A stretch of 64,000 nucleotides of DNA, taken from positions 1 through 64,000 of the forward strand of contig JBEKVR010000001.1 of assembly GCA_049513815.1 (NCBI GenBank). The letters are read 5' to 3'. This DNA is from Roseiarcus sp049513815. GTDB taxonomy: Bacteria; Pseudomonadota; Alphaproteobacteria; Rhizobiales; Beijerinckiaceae. Numbering within the stretch: position 1 is the stretch's first letter; every line of letters starts with the position of its first letter. A program made the translations under genes and the position numbers. The notes under the pieces were generated by a model, which was given only the letters and a program-made list of their open reading frames with translations, was not told where the DNA came from and made no database searches. Shown piece by piece: positions 16,374 through 23,005 of the stretch.

Positions 16374-16861
16374 TTTGCCTCCGACGGGTGGTCGCGGTCG
16401 ATGAGGTTCACCTTGACGCTCAGCGGCGCGGCTTCGTCGTCGCGGCGCAAATCGGTTTGCTTCGTCATGACGGCAGTTGACGCACCCAGTGCGTCGCCAG
16501 CAACGCACTGGACTTTCGCCGCCGCGCGAGCGCCTGCGATGGCAGTTTGAAAGAGCGGCGAGGTCGCCATCAGTCGGCGAAGCGCGCGGCGTTGGAGCTT
16601 GCAGGCGACGCGGGCCGCCTCTTCGTCCATCCCTCCCGCAATGAGGCCCATGAGCTTGGCGCTGCGGGCGGTCAGCGGCGGCGAGCGGCGGTGGCGTTGT
16701 GTGCCAGGGAAATAGAGCTCGTCAGTTTCGAGGATCGGGTCGAGATCGGCGAGCAGCTCGGCATCGGCTGCAGCGCGCCAGCGATCGAACTCGCGATCAA
16801 AAGCCGAAGGCCGGCCACGCAGGCGCTTCACCGTGCCGTCATCGGCAATCTTCAATGGCAT
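16370..16861 (-). CDS. TerS-like HTH protein (163 aa)
   Basis: Read from the ATG at 16861. The same frame stays open upstream with protein-like sequence (VSFASRVSALRRSLADA), so the true start may be earlier. The core LTARSAKLMGLIAGGMDEEAARVACKLQRRALRRLMATSPLFQTAIAGARAAA matches the pattern of phage small-terminase HTH domains (helix, short turn, recognition helix, then a P-x-F-x-x-A helix). Small terminase selects DNA for packaging. No large terminase is nearby, which would fit an element that redirects a helper phage's packaging motor. TerS function is inferred from the HTH pattern and position. Confidence 0.5.
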   Translation of the reverse strand: MPLKIADDGTVKRLRGRPSAFDREFDRWRAAADAELLADLDPILETDELYFPGTQRHRRSPPLTARSAKLMGLIAGGMDEEAARVACKLQRRALRRLMATSPLFQTAIAGARAAAKVQCVAGDALGASTAVMTKQTDLRRDDEAAPLSVKVNLIDRDHPSEAK

Positions 16862-17401
16862 TTGCTTGCCCTCGGGTTCGGCTGCCGTAGGCGCGCGCGC
16901 CTGCACAGGGGATGCGTCGGCCAGCGAGCGGCGCAACGCACTGACGCGGCTGGCAAAGCTGACAGGCGGATGATTTGCAGGTGTTGGAAAAAATCTGCAG
17001 TTTGGCACCGCGAGAGCCCACGACGAGCCGGCTGAGCGATCGCCAAATTCGAACCGGCACCCCTTCTGCAGCCGCTTTCCAAGATGGCCCCTGGGGTCGC
17101 TGTCCGGCGCGCTGACAGGGCGCTGAGCGGGGCGAGCGGAGGGTCGAGGGCCAGGGCAGGGGCCCGCTGAGGGCCCGGAGAAGGCTTGCCGACACATGCG
17201 CCTCTACATCGCATTGATATTGAGTGGTAATCTGCGATCGACAAGCCACGACCACCTGATTGCGGATAAGATGGTGCTGCGACGACCGTCGCGATCGCGC
17301 TGCCAGCTCCGGCGCGAGGGGCGACGCTGACACTGACATCGGCCGGCGCGATTTCCACAAGGGCGCGGCCCGCGCGTTCAAGGGTCCACAATAGCGGTAT
17401 T
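16862..17401. other. 540-bp gap inside the element, no confident gene
   Basis: Between the ssb-like and TerS-like genes. A minus-strand frame from an ATG overlapping the ssb stop (MLRKIPLLWTLERAGRALVEI) starts well but degrades into Arg/Pro/Ser-rich low-quality sequence. An inverted, diverged copy of the end repeat lies at 17159-17178 (GGGGCCCGCTGAGGGCCCGG). The stretch may hold a promoter for the late operon, a packaging or replication site, or a broken gene. Confidence 0.45.
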
Positions 17402-17743
17402 TTACGCAGCATCGGCGCGCCGGTTGTCATCCCTGACACGCTTGCGCTTGCGCGGCGTCAGGACGGCGTCGGCGAGCAGCGTGAAGGCGATCTGCGTGCT
17501 GCCGTCCTTCTTGCTCTGGTAGGTCTCGGCGTTGAAGCTGCCGGACGCGCTGACAGTCTCGCCGGCGCTCAGCTCCATCAGCCGGGCGATCTCTTCCGCG
17601 TCGAAGACCATCACCCGCCACCACGTCACGGCGTCGCCGGCTCCGACGCGGACGTTCGCCACACCGTAGGGCTTGCCGCCCTTCGACGTCTTGCGTTCTG
17701 GCGCTTTCGCCAGCTTGCCAGTCACCAACGCCGTCGCCGTCAT
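17402..17743 (-). CDS. Single-stranded DNA-binding protein, short form (113 aa)
   Basis: Starts at 17743 behind AAGGAGAGG. The OB-fold pattern is clear: TALVTGKLAKAPERKTSKGGKPYGVANVRV, TWWRVMVFD, then GETVSASGSFNAETYQ. It is shorter than chromosomal SSB and lacks the acidic DDDIPF-type tail that recruits host partners; the C-terminus is basic instead (RKRKRVRDDNRR). It sits beside vapE and probably coats DNA during element replication. Confidence 0.75.
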   Translation of the reverse strand: MTATALVTGKLAKAPERKTSKGGKPYGVANVRVGAGDAVTWWRVMVFDAEEIARLMELSAGETVSASGSFNAETYQSKKDGSTQIAFTLLADAVLTPRKRKRVRDDNRRADAA

Positions 17744-17759
17744 GTTGGCCTCTCCTTTG

Positions 17760-17853
17760 TGCGCACTGTGCTCAGAATGCGCATTCGCCATATAAGGGCC
17801 CCACGTCCGCTCCACCCCTCTATTGGGAAATGCGCACCACTGCGCACTGCGCA
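17760..17853. promoter_or_regulatory. Cluster of five TGCGCA boxes between vapE and ssb
   Basis: TGCGCA occurs at 17760, 17778, 17831, 17841 and 17848, four of them followed by C. Chance expectation for this hexamer in about 95 bases is far below one. The gap is otherwise non-coding. The layout suggests operators or iterons for a replication/regulatory protein of the element. Confidence 0.5.
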
Positions 17854-17856
17854 CGT

Positions 17857-19182
17857 TCAACCTCTCGGGACATAGAACCTCTGAGCACTGCGTTTGCCGG
17901 GCGGTTGCCACCATCCCAAGTGCGTGAGAACGCGCCCGATGCGGCGTTGGTCCGCGGTGCCGACGCGTGCTGAGGTCTCGAAGTTCAAGGCCTCTTTGGC
18001 GATGTCCATGATGCGGACGCGGGGCTTGTCCTCGACATAGCCGGCAATGGCGTCCTGCCAAACGTCCGTCTCGAACCGCGCCTCTTGCTCGCCGGCGATG
18101 TGCTTGCGCTCGAAGGTGGCGTCAGGCCACCATTTCGCGCCCGAGCGGTAGAGCGTCATGGCTTCCGCAAATAGCTGGTCGCGATCGCGTTGCAGCCCTG
18201 CAAGGTCGATCGCGCCGACTTTGAGAGGCCAGAAGCGCCGAGCGCCCGTTTCGTCGCGCAGATAGGCGCTTTCGTTCGTCGTGCCGATGAACACGCACTG
18301 TCTGGGCTCGACGACGGTGGCGCGACCGTACGCGGGTCGGTATTGCTCTTCCTGCCGGCTGATGAACGCCTTCAGCGCCTCGGTGTCGGCCTTGCGGGTT
18401 GCGGACAGTTCCGCGATTTCGATAAGCCATTTGCCGCGGAGGTGATGCGACGCATCCTTGCTGTCGATCGGCGGCAGATTGTCGGTGAACCATTGTTCAC
18501 CGGCCAGGACGCGGCAGGCACTGGACTTGCCGGCGCCCTGCGGAGCCTCAAGAACCAGGACGTAGTCAGCCTTGCAGCCTGGCTGGAATGCCCGAGCGAC
18601 CATCGCGACAAGGAACATGCGGCCGATCGCGGTCGCGTAATCGCCCGCCTCCGCGCCAAGGTAGCGATGCAGCCACGCGCCAAGGCGGGGTGTGCAGTCC
18701 CATTTCAAGCTCTCGACATAGTCGCGGACCGGATGGAAGGCTTTCTCTCTCGCGCGCAATCCGATCGCTTGATGCAGCGTCTCGGCGCTGATCTTTGGAA
18801 GTCCGTTCCACTGCAGAAATTCTTGAAGGCGCGTGACGTCGGTGTCGCGCAGCTCTCGCGGGTACGTATCGCCGGGTTCCGGCGCTCCGTCTCCAGCCGG
18901 AAGGGCGCGCGTCAGGAGCGGTGTGAGCGCCATCTGGTCGTAGGCGAAGGCGTCGCGTAGATCGGGCGCGCGGCGCAACGCGTGAAGAGCGGTCGCGACA
19001 TTTGGCACAAGGCGCTGCATTTCGTCCCGCGGCGCGCCCTCAAGCCAGCCGGGTAGGTCGTCGCGAGGCTGCCGCCGGCGCTGGCGGGAAGCAATGTTGA
19101 TTACGGGCCCAGCGGTCTCAGACGCGGCACCACGCCCAGCGGCGGCAATCGCGTTGGCTTGTTGCAACCCGATGTCCGTCAC
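17857..19182 (-). CDS. VapE-family replication ATPase/helicase (441 aa)
   Basis: Starts at a GTG (19182) that overlaps the previous stop as GTGA. The C-terminal half is a superfamily 3-like AAA+ ATPase: Walker A EAPQGAGKS at about residues 212-220, Walker B WLIEIAEL at 252-259, a TTNE sensor at 301-304 and the ETGARRFWPL arginine finger region. These are the hallmarks of virulence-associated E proteins, the replication helicases of many phages and satellites. The N-terminal 150 residues probably bind the partner or origin. Together with the 213-aa protein just upstream it likely forms the replication unit. Confidence 0.88.
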   Translation of the reverse strand: MTDIGLQQANAIAAAGRGAASETAGPVINIASRQRRRQPRDDLPGWLEGAPRDEMQRLVPNVATALHALRRAPDLRDAFAYDQMALTPLLTRALPAGDGAPEPGDTYPRELRDTDVTRLQEFLQWNGLPKISAETLHQAIGLRAREKAFHPVRDYVESLKWDCTPRLGAWLHRYLGAEAGDYATAIGRMFLVAMVARAFQPGCKADYVLVLEAPQGAGKSSACRVLAGEQWFTDNLPPIDSKDASHHLRGKWLIEIAELSATRKADTEALKAFISRQEEQYRPAYGRATVVEPRQCVFIGTTNESAYLRDETGARRFWPLKVGAIDLAGLQRDRDQLFAEAMTLYRSGAKWWPDATFERKHIAGEQEARFETDVWQDAIAGYVEDKPRVRIMDIAKEALNFETSARVGTADQRRIGRVLTHLGWWQPPGKRSAQRFYVPRG

Positions 19183-19820
19183 GCGGCAACTCCCAGCGCA
19201 TCGCGGGGGACGACGATCTGCACCGGCGCGTTGATGGCGGCGTTCAGGCGGTTGCCGAGTTCGAGCGTTTCCGCCCGTAGCGGGGCCGCGTCGCGGAGTT
19301 GCGCCGCCGCACCGTCCAGGTCGATCACGACGACGCCCCGGCGGTCGGCCTTGAGCCAGCTGAGGGGATTTTCGAAGATGGCGAGCCTGTCGTCGCCGAT
19401 GCCGGGCGACGACAGCACATTCGCACCGAGCAGCACCGCCTCGCCCGCCCAAGCAGCGAGCCGGCCGCTCGACGGCTCCCATGCTACCAGGTCGATCTGC
19501 TCGCCGAGCCCGTCGCGCGCCAGGAAGACGAAGGCCTGCGTAGCGACGCCTTCTGCACCGCGTTCGTCGGCAAAATCAAAGATCGGCCTATCGCGCCTGA
19601 ATGCGATATCCGCGCGCCTAAGGAAGTCCGGCTCGCACAACGCTGAGGGCGGGACGCTGAGAGCGCGTAGGCGCCGCAACTCAGAGGGACGCGGATAGGG
19701 GAGCGCGTCGAAGTCGACTACGGCGTCGTCGGCGCGCGGCGCGCCGAGTTTGCGGGAGGGCGGGCTATACGGAGCCAGTGCGTCGAAAGCGACGGCGGGA
19801 TTTGGTAGAGATCGGGACAT
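19179..19820 (-). CDS. Hypothetical protein co-encoded with vapE (213 aa), possible Toprim-like
   Basis: Overlaps the vapE start by four bases (GTGA), so expression is coupled. The first 90 residues are Pro/Arg-rich; the rest shows a mixed alpha/beta pattern (FDFADERGAEGVATQAFVFLARDG, RLAIFENPLSWLKADRRGVVVIDLDGA). The VVVIDLDG strand is reminiscent of the metal-binding strand of Toprim domains, but the full motif is not evident. A primase-partner role is plausible from position only. Confidence 0.6.
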   Translation of the reverse strand: MSRSLPNPAVAFDALAPYSPPSRKLGAPRADDAVVDFDALPYPRPSELRRLRALSVPPSALCEPDFLRRADIAFRRDRPIFDFADERGAEGVATQAFVFLARDGLGEQIDLVAWEPSSGRLAAWAGEAVLLGANVLSSPGIGDDRLAIFENPLSWLKADRRGVVVIDLDGAAAQLRDAAPLRAETLELGNRLNAAINAPVQIVVPRDALGVAA

Positions 19821-19894
19821 GATCGGGTCGCCTTGGCGGGTATCTGATCATTGCTTCGGTCCCACGTTGCCGTCACAGCTTGGGGATGAATTGG

Positions 19895-19923
19895 AAGGCC
19901 CGGCCTGAGCGCCGGGCCTTTTT
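19895..19923 (+). terminator. Rho-independent hairpin at the end of the AlpA-like gene
   Basis: AAGGCCCGGC and GCCGGGCCTT form a perfect 10-bp stem with a 6-base loop followed by TTT on the plus strand. It lies between the 213-aa and HTH genes. The T-run faces rightward transcripts although both flanking genes read left. It may block read-through from the opposite strand. Confidence 0.55.
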
Positions 19924-20119
19924 ATGCCGCGGTCGCTTGGCCCGGCGCAGGCCGCCGGCGCGACAGAAGCCACGCCTCGAGGTCGCTTTCAAAAATACCT
20001 CGCCGCCTTTTCGAGAGAGCGATAGTCGGAGGCCCTTCGCCCTCAGAAAGCAAGCGCTCAAGGCTGCGGCGGACGATGCGCGCCCTCGCGGCGGCTTCGT
20101 CGAGAGTGAGGACTTGCAT
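19922..20119 (-). CDS. AlpA/excisionase-like helix-turn-helix protein (65 aa)
   Basis: MQVLTLDEAAARARIVRRSLERLL is a MerR/AlpA-type HTH: strand, helix, turn, recognition helix, then a wing (RRRGIFESDLEAWLLSRRRP). Proteins of this size and layout are recombination directionality factors or activators of integrase and replication genes in P4-like and PICI-like elements. The gene lies between int and vapE, as expected for that role. GAAAGG precedes the start. Confidence 0.7.
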   Translation of the reverse strand: MQVLTLDEAAARARIVRRSLERLLSEGEGPPTIALSKRRRGIFESDLEAWLLSRRRPAPGQATAA

Positions 20120-20234
20120 GGACGGGGCCTTTCGGTTGTGGTCGCATTCGCTCGGCTTATGGGCGCAGAGTCGCCTATTCGCCCGAGCGCCGTCAAGTAG
20201 CGCATGTCAAAAATACACGGTTTTTCAATAGGTT

Positions 20235-20250
20235 GACACGAAAACGTGTC
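20235..20250. promoter_or_regulatory. Inverted repeat upstream of the AlpA-like gene
   Basis: GACACG-AAAA-CGTGTC, perfect 6-bp arms, about 115 bases upstream of the HTH start in an AT-richer stretch (20200-20280) that probably holds the promoter of the vapE operon. Candidate operator for an element regulator. Confidence 0.45.
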
Positions 20251-20350
20251 GCTCATTAAACCCGTTCGATCCTAAGCGCCTGAGATCGCTGGCGCACGTT
20301 CCCGCGAAAAAACTTGTTGTTGTGTTGGTTGGAAAGCGCGCCGTCCAAAT

Positions 20351-20376
20351 GAAAAGGGCCCCGCGAACGGGGCCCT
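20351..20376 (-). terminator. Rho-independent terminator of the int region
   Basis: On the minus strand AGGGCCCCG-TTCG-CGGGGCCCT is followed by TTTTC. The 9-bp GC stem with a TTCG tetraloop lies 26 bases after the 67-aa gene, so it should end the leftward int transcript before the vapE operon. Confidence 0.75.
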
Positions 20377-20401
20377 CGATCAGCGGTGATGGTCGTCGGT
20401 G

Positions 20402-20605
20402 TCAGGCGGCAGCCGAGAGAGCCTGCGGGTCGCCGCCTGCCATTTCGTCGATCTCTTCCAGCTTGATCAAATGACTTTCCAGCGCGCTGACGAGTAGCAC
20501 CTTGTCATCGGCGTCCATCGTCACCCCTTTGATCGCTAACTGGATCAGGCGAACGGCCTCGATTTCAGCTTCGACCGCGTCAACAATGCTCAGCAGCTTC
20601 GACAT
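20402..20605 (-). CDS. Small acidic hypothetical protein (67 aa)
   Basis: Strong GGGGGAAAG site before the ATG at 20605. MSKLLSIVDAVEAEIEAVRLIQLAIKG... then LLVSALESHLIKLEEIDEMAGG: two amphipathic helices, very acidic. Possibly a helical hairpin that pairs with the integrase or a regulator. It lies 45 bases after int and before the terminator. No family recognised. Confidence 0.6.
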   Translation of the reverse strand: MSKLLSIVDAVEAEIEAVRLIQLAIKGVTMDADDKVLLVSALESHLIKLEEIDEMAGGDPQALSAAA

Positions 20606-20650
20606 GCTTTCCCCCAGTCTCAGGACAGCCCCAGCGCTGCCCCGATCTCG

Positions 20651-21877
20651 CTAGGCGCTCGTGCGCCTGAATTCGTGGATATTGTCGGCGGCCGGGCGCC
20701 CCTCGATGATGGCGCCGAGCTTCTCGCCCCACGCCGTCAAGGCGGCGCGCTTCTCTTCTAGCCAATCGTGGCGCTGATAAACACCTGCAATCCCGCCTCG
20801 GCTTCCTGATACATGGCTCAAGACGGCCTCGGTGACCTCAAGCCTGACACCCAGCGCCTGCAGGTTTGTCGCGACCGTTCGGCGCAAATCGTGCAACCGC
20901 CAACCTTTCACGCCGCTGGCGCCGTCGAGCCTCTTTTTCGCATGGCCCCAATTCCGAAAGACGCCGCGCTCGCCAGGAAAGACGAGGTCGACGCCGTCTC
21001 GGCGCAAGGCGCCTTCGATGATCTGCCGCGCCGGCAAGGGCAGGGGAACAATGCTCGCCACGCCGTTCTTGCTTCGAGCCGCCGGGATCGTGAACGTCGA
21101 GAGATCGTCGGAGAGTTCGGACCATGACATGCCGGCGATTTCCTCGCGGCGCTGGCCAGTGATCATGAGCAAGCGCACGATCGCGGTGAAAGAGCCGGGG
21201 CCGCCGGTCGCCCGCCAGACGGCGCCAAGCTCTTCGTCTGTCAGAACGCGCTCACGGCTCGCGACGCTCGGCTTTTTGATGCCGGCGAAGGGGTTTCCCT
21301 CGACGAGCCGCTCGCTGATTGCCCACGCGAACGCGGCGTGGCCATAGCGCAGCAAGGCAGAGGCGGTTGCGTCCTTTTTGGCCTCAATGAGCGCGGACTT
21401 GACCTTGATGACAGCCTTGTCGGTCAGATCGGCGGCGGCCCGGTCGAGCCGGCCGGCAAAGGCGACCTTGAGCGAGCGCGGCGCTTCGTCTCTGTAATTG
21501 GGGCGGGCGTCTTTGAGGCCAACTGAGACCCAGCTATCGATCAGCACGCGCAGCGTGAAGGCGCTCTCATCGGCCTTCTTTTGCTCGGCGTCGCGCTTTG
21601 CCTTCCGCTCGCCCGCCGGATCGCGACCCTGGGCGAGTTCGCCGAGCGACGACCGAACAGCGTCGCGCGCGGCCTTGATGCTGATGGCGGAAGCGTCGCC
21701 AAGCCGAAACTTCGTCTTGCGCCCGGCAACGCTGTACCTGCACCAGAAAGACTTTCCGCCGCCGCGGAACACTCGCAACAGCAGCCCGGGCTGTTCGACA
21801 TCCCAAACGACAAGCTCACTCTTGTCCGCCGGGCACTCGGCCTCGTCGATCACGGTCTGCGTGAGCTTCTTTTGCAT
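20651..21877 (-). CDS. Tyrosine site-specific integrase
   Basis: A 408-residue P4-type phage integrase. The start at 21877 (MQKKLTQTVIDEAE) has GGGAG upstream; longer upstream frames run into attR and are less likely. The N-terminal DUF4102-like arm-binding part (KSFWCRYSVAGRKTKFRLGD) is followed by the SAM-like core-binding domain and the catalytic domain with Arg in GQRREEI, HDLRR, LSHVSG and the nucleophile in GVYQRHDW. It inserts the element into tRNA-Lys and, with an RDF, excises it. It lies about 180 bases from attR, the usual place. Confidence 0.93.
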   Translation of the reverse strand: MQKKLTQTVIDEAECPADKSELVVWDVEQPGLLLRVFRGGGKSFWCRYSVAGRKTKFRLGDASAISIKAARDAVRSSLGELAQGRDPAGERKAKRDAEQKKADESAFTLRVLIDSWVSVGLKDARPNYRDEAPRSLKVAFAGRLDRAAADLTDKAVIKVKSALIEAKKDATASALLRYGHAAFAWAISERLVEGNPFAGIKKPSVASRERVLTDEELGAVWRATGGPGSFTAIVRLLMITGQRREEIAGMSWSELSDDLSTFTIPAARSKNGVASIVPLPLPARQIIEGALRRDGVDLVFPGERGVFRNWGHAKKRLDGASGVKGWRLHDLRRTVATNLQALGVRLEVTEAVLSHVSGSRGGIAGVYQRHDWLEEKRAALTAWGEKLGAIIEGRPAADNIHEFRRTSA

Positions 21878-21896
21878 CCCGCTTCTCCCGGGGCCC

Positions 21897-21915
21897 GCGG
21901 GCCCTCTCCGGGCCC
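21897..21915 (+). repeat. GC-rich 19-bp repeat near the right end of the element
   Basis: Identical to 5955-5973 and in the same orientation, 140 bases inside the right core and just upstream of the integrase start. The preceding bases add another GGGGCCC box, making a denser cluster here. Candidate integrase arm site. Confidence 0.6.
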
Positions 21916-22055
21916 CGCAGCACGACGTGTTCTGCCGGCGGCTGTCGTGTCCTGTCAGAAGGTATGGGCGGATAGTGCTGAAGTTGCAAGCGTATCGTGG
22001 GGCCCGCTGCGGGCACTGTCGCCCCTTGTCGCACGCTGTCGCGTGGTCCGCGCTC

Positions 22056-22102
22056 ACTTTTAATCAGGGGGTCGTGGGTTCGAGTCCCACCGCGCTCACC
22101 AC
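22056..22102 (+). repeat. attR core, 47-bp copy of the tRNA-Lys 3' half
   Basis: Exact copy of 5849-5895. It lacks the 5' half of the tRNA, so it is not a second tRNA gene. Confidence 0.95.
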
Positions 22103-22408
22103 AATCCTCTTGAAATATCAAAGATTATTGGGTGACTCGTCGTTCGGGTTTTGGCGGCGCTTGTGGCCGCTTCCGCCGTGGTCGACCAAACGCGTCCGCG
22201 GCCACAGGCTCGCCGCCTGCAGATAATGGCCGCCCTTGAAAGCGTGCGCTCGCGTTCCTAAGTAAGGTCATCGAGATTCGGCCGGACTATCTTTGCCTTG
22301 AGCGTTTGAATCGGCTCGCGGCGACGCTCTTCCCCCCTAAAATCGAAAAATGGCGGTGACTTCGCGTCGCGGAGTCGGGTCTCTAAACTCGCATCCAAGA
22401 GGGGCGTC
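22103..22408. other. Intergenic region, right flank of the element
   Basis: Host sequence that would follow tRNA-Lys without the element. It holds the promoter and leader of the cold-shock gene. No other gene is convincing; a 67-codon minus-strand frame overlaps the cold-shock gene in antisense and is not believed. Confidence 0.5.
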
Positions 22409-22618
22409 ATGCCTACAGGCACAGTAAAGTGGTACAACTCGCAAAAGGGCTTCGGCTTCATTCAGCCTGACGACGGCGGCAAGGACGCCTTCGTTCATGT
22501 CAGCGCGATCGAACGCGCCGGGATGAACGACCTGCGCGAAGGTCAGAAGATCAGCTTCGAGCTGATCACCGACACGCGCTCGGGCAAGATGTCCGCGGAC
22601 AAGCTTCAGGCCGTTTGA
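22409..22618 (+). CDS. CspA-family cold-shock protein
   Basis: A 69-residue single OB-fold protein. It has both RNA-binding motifs, KGFGFI (RNP1) and DAFVHVSAI (RNP2), after the typical MPTGTVKWYN start. These proteins act as RNA chaperones at low temperature or in stationary phase. The reading frame ends at 22618 and an intrinsic terminator follows. Confidence 0.95.
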   Translation: MPTGTVKWYNSQKGFGFIQPDDGGKDAFVHVSAIERAGMNDLREGQKISFELITDTRSGKMSADKLQAV

Positions 22619-22703
22619 ACGAGGGGAGCGATCATGTCGACCGGCGACCGCGGATGTACCGGCGCTGGCGACGATCGCTCCAATTTGCTCATTCGGTGAT
22701 GGG

Positions 22704-22734
22704 AAGGGTCAGGATCGTTCCTGGCCCTTTTTTT
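22704..22734 (+). terminator. Rho-independent terminator after the cold-shock gene
   Basis: AAGGGTCAGGA-TCGT-TCCTGGCCCTT, 11-bp stem (one G-T pair) followed by a run of seven Ts. A strong terminator on the plus strand. Confidence 0.88.
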
Positions 22735-22756
22735 CACCTCAGCGAGAGGCGAGGTC

Positions 22757-23005
22757 ATGGCTCGGCGCAAATTCGCCATCGGGCGCATTGTCGACCGCGA
22801 CGAGAGTTTCGCGCCGGCGCCGAGACGCAGAGGATCCTTCCGGCTGACCTTGGCCGCGCGACGCGCCGGCTACGGTCCGCAAACGCCTCTCGCCGACTTC
22901 GCCGCTCGCGTCGCAGTGCGCCTCGCTAGCTTTGCGGGCGCTTCTGCAGAATCCGCATATGCGGGCTTATCGCGCGCTCGTTGCGCGACGGAAAGGTCAA
23001 TTTGA
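22757..23005 (+). CDS. Small basic hypothetical protein ahead of the cyclic glucan synthase (82 aa)
   Basis: ATG at 22757 with GAGAGGCGAGG upstream. The product is highly basic (MARRKFAIGRIVDRDESFAPAPRRR...) and has no recognised domain. Its TGA overlaps the likely TTG start of the next gene as TTGA, suggesting translational coupling. It could be a genuine leader gene or a chance frame in GC-rich DNA. Confidence 0.35.
   Translation: MARRKFAIGRIVDRDESFAPAPRRRGSFRLTLAARRAGYGPQTPLADFAARVAVRLASFAGASAESAYAGLSRARCATERSI

Larger units (their letters stand above)
5849..22102. mobile_element. Integrated phage-related element, satellite-like, in tRNA-Lys
   Basis: A 16.25-kb element bounded by identical 47-bp copies of the tRNA-Lys 3' half. 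The integrase gene lies next to the right end. Nearly every gene reads leftwards: integrase, AlpA-like HTH, a 213-aa protein, VapE, SSB, TerS-like protein, seven small genes, then proteins of 1029, 640 and 823 residues, a 129-aa protein and a cut-down Rha regulator. I see no large terminase, portal, major capsid or tail-tube gene. It is therefore either a phage satellite or a prophage that has lost its head genes. The open frames are intact and overlap in ATGA/TGATG style, which argues against old decay. Confidence 0.9.

Noticed and set aside
16852..17439. 195-codon minus-strand ORF starting inside the ssb stop
   Set aside because: The first 25 residues look reasonable, but the rest is low-complexity Arg/Ser/Pro sequence that overlaps the next gene; kept only as a note on the gap.
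22056..22102. A second tRNA-Lys gene
   Set aside because: Only the 3' half is present; no acceptor 5' strand or D arm. It is the attR copy of the integration core.
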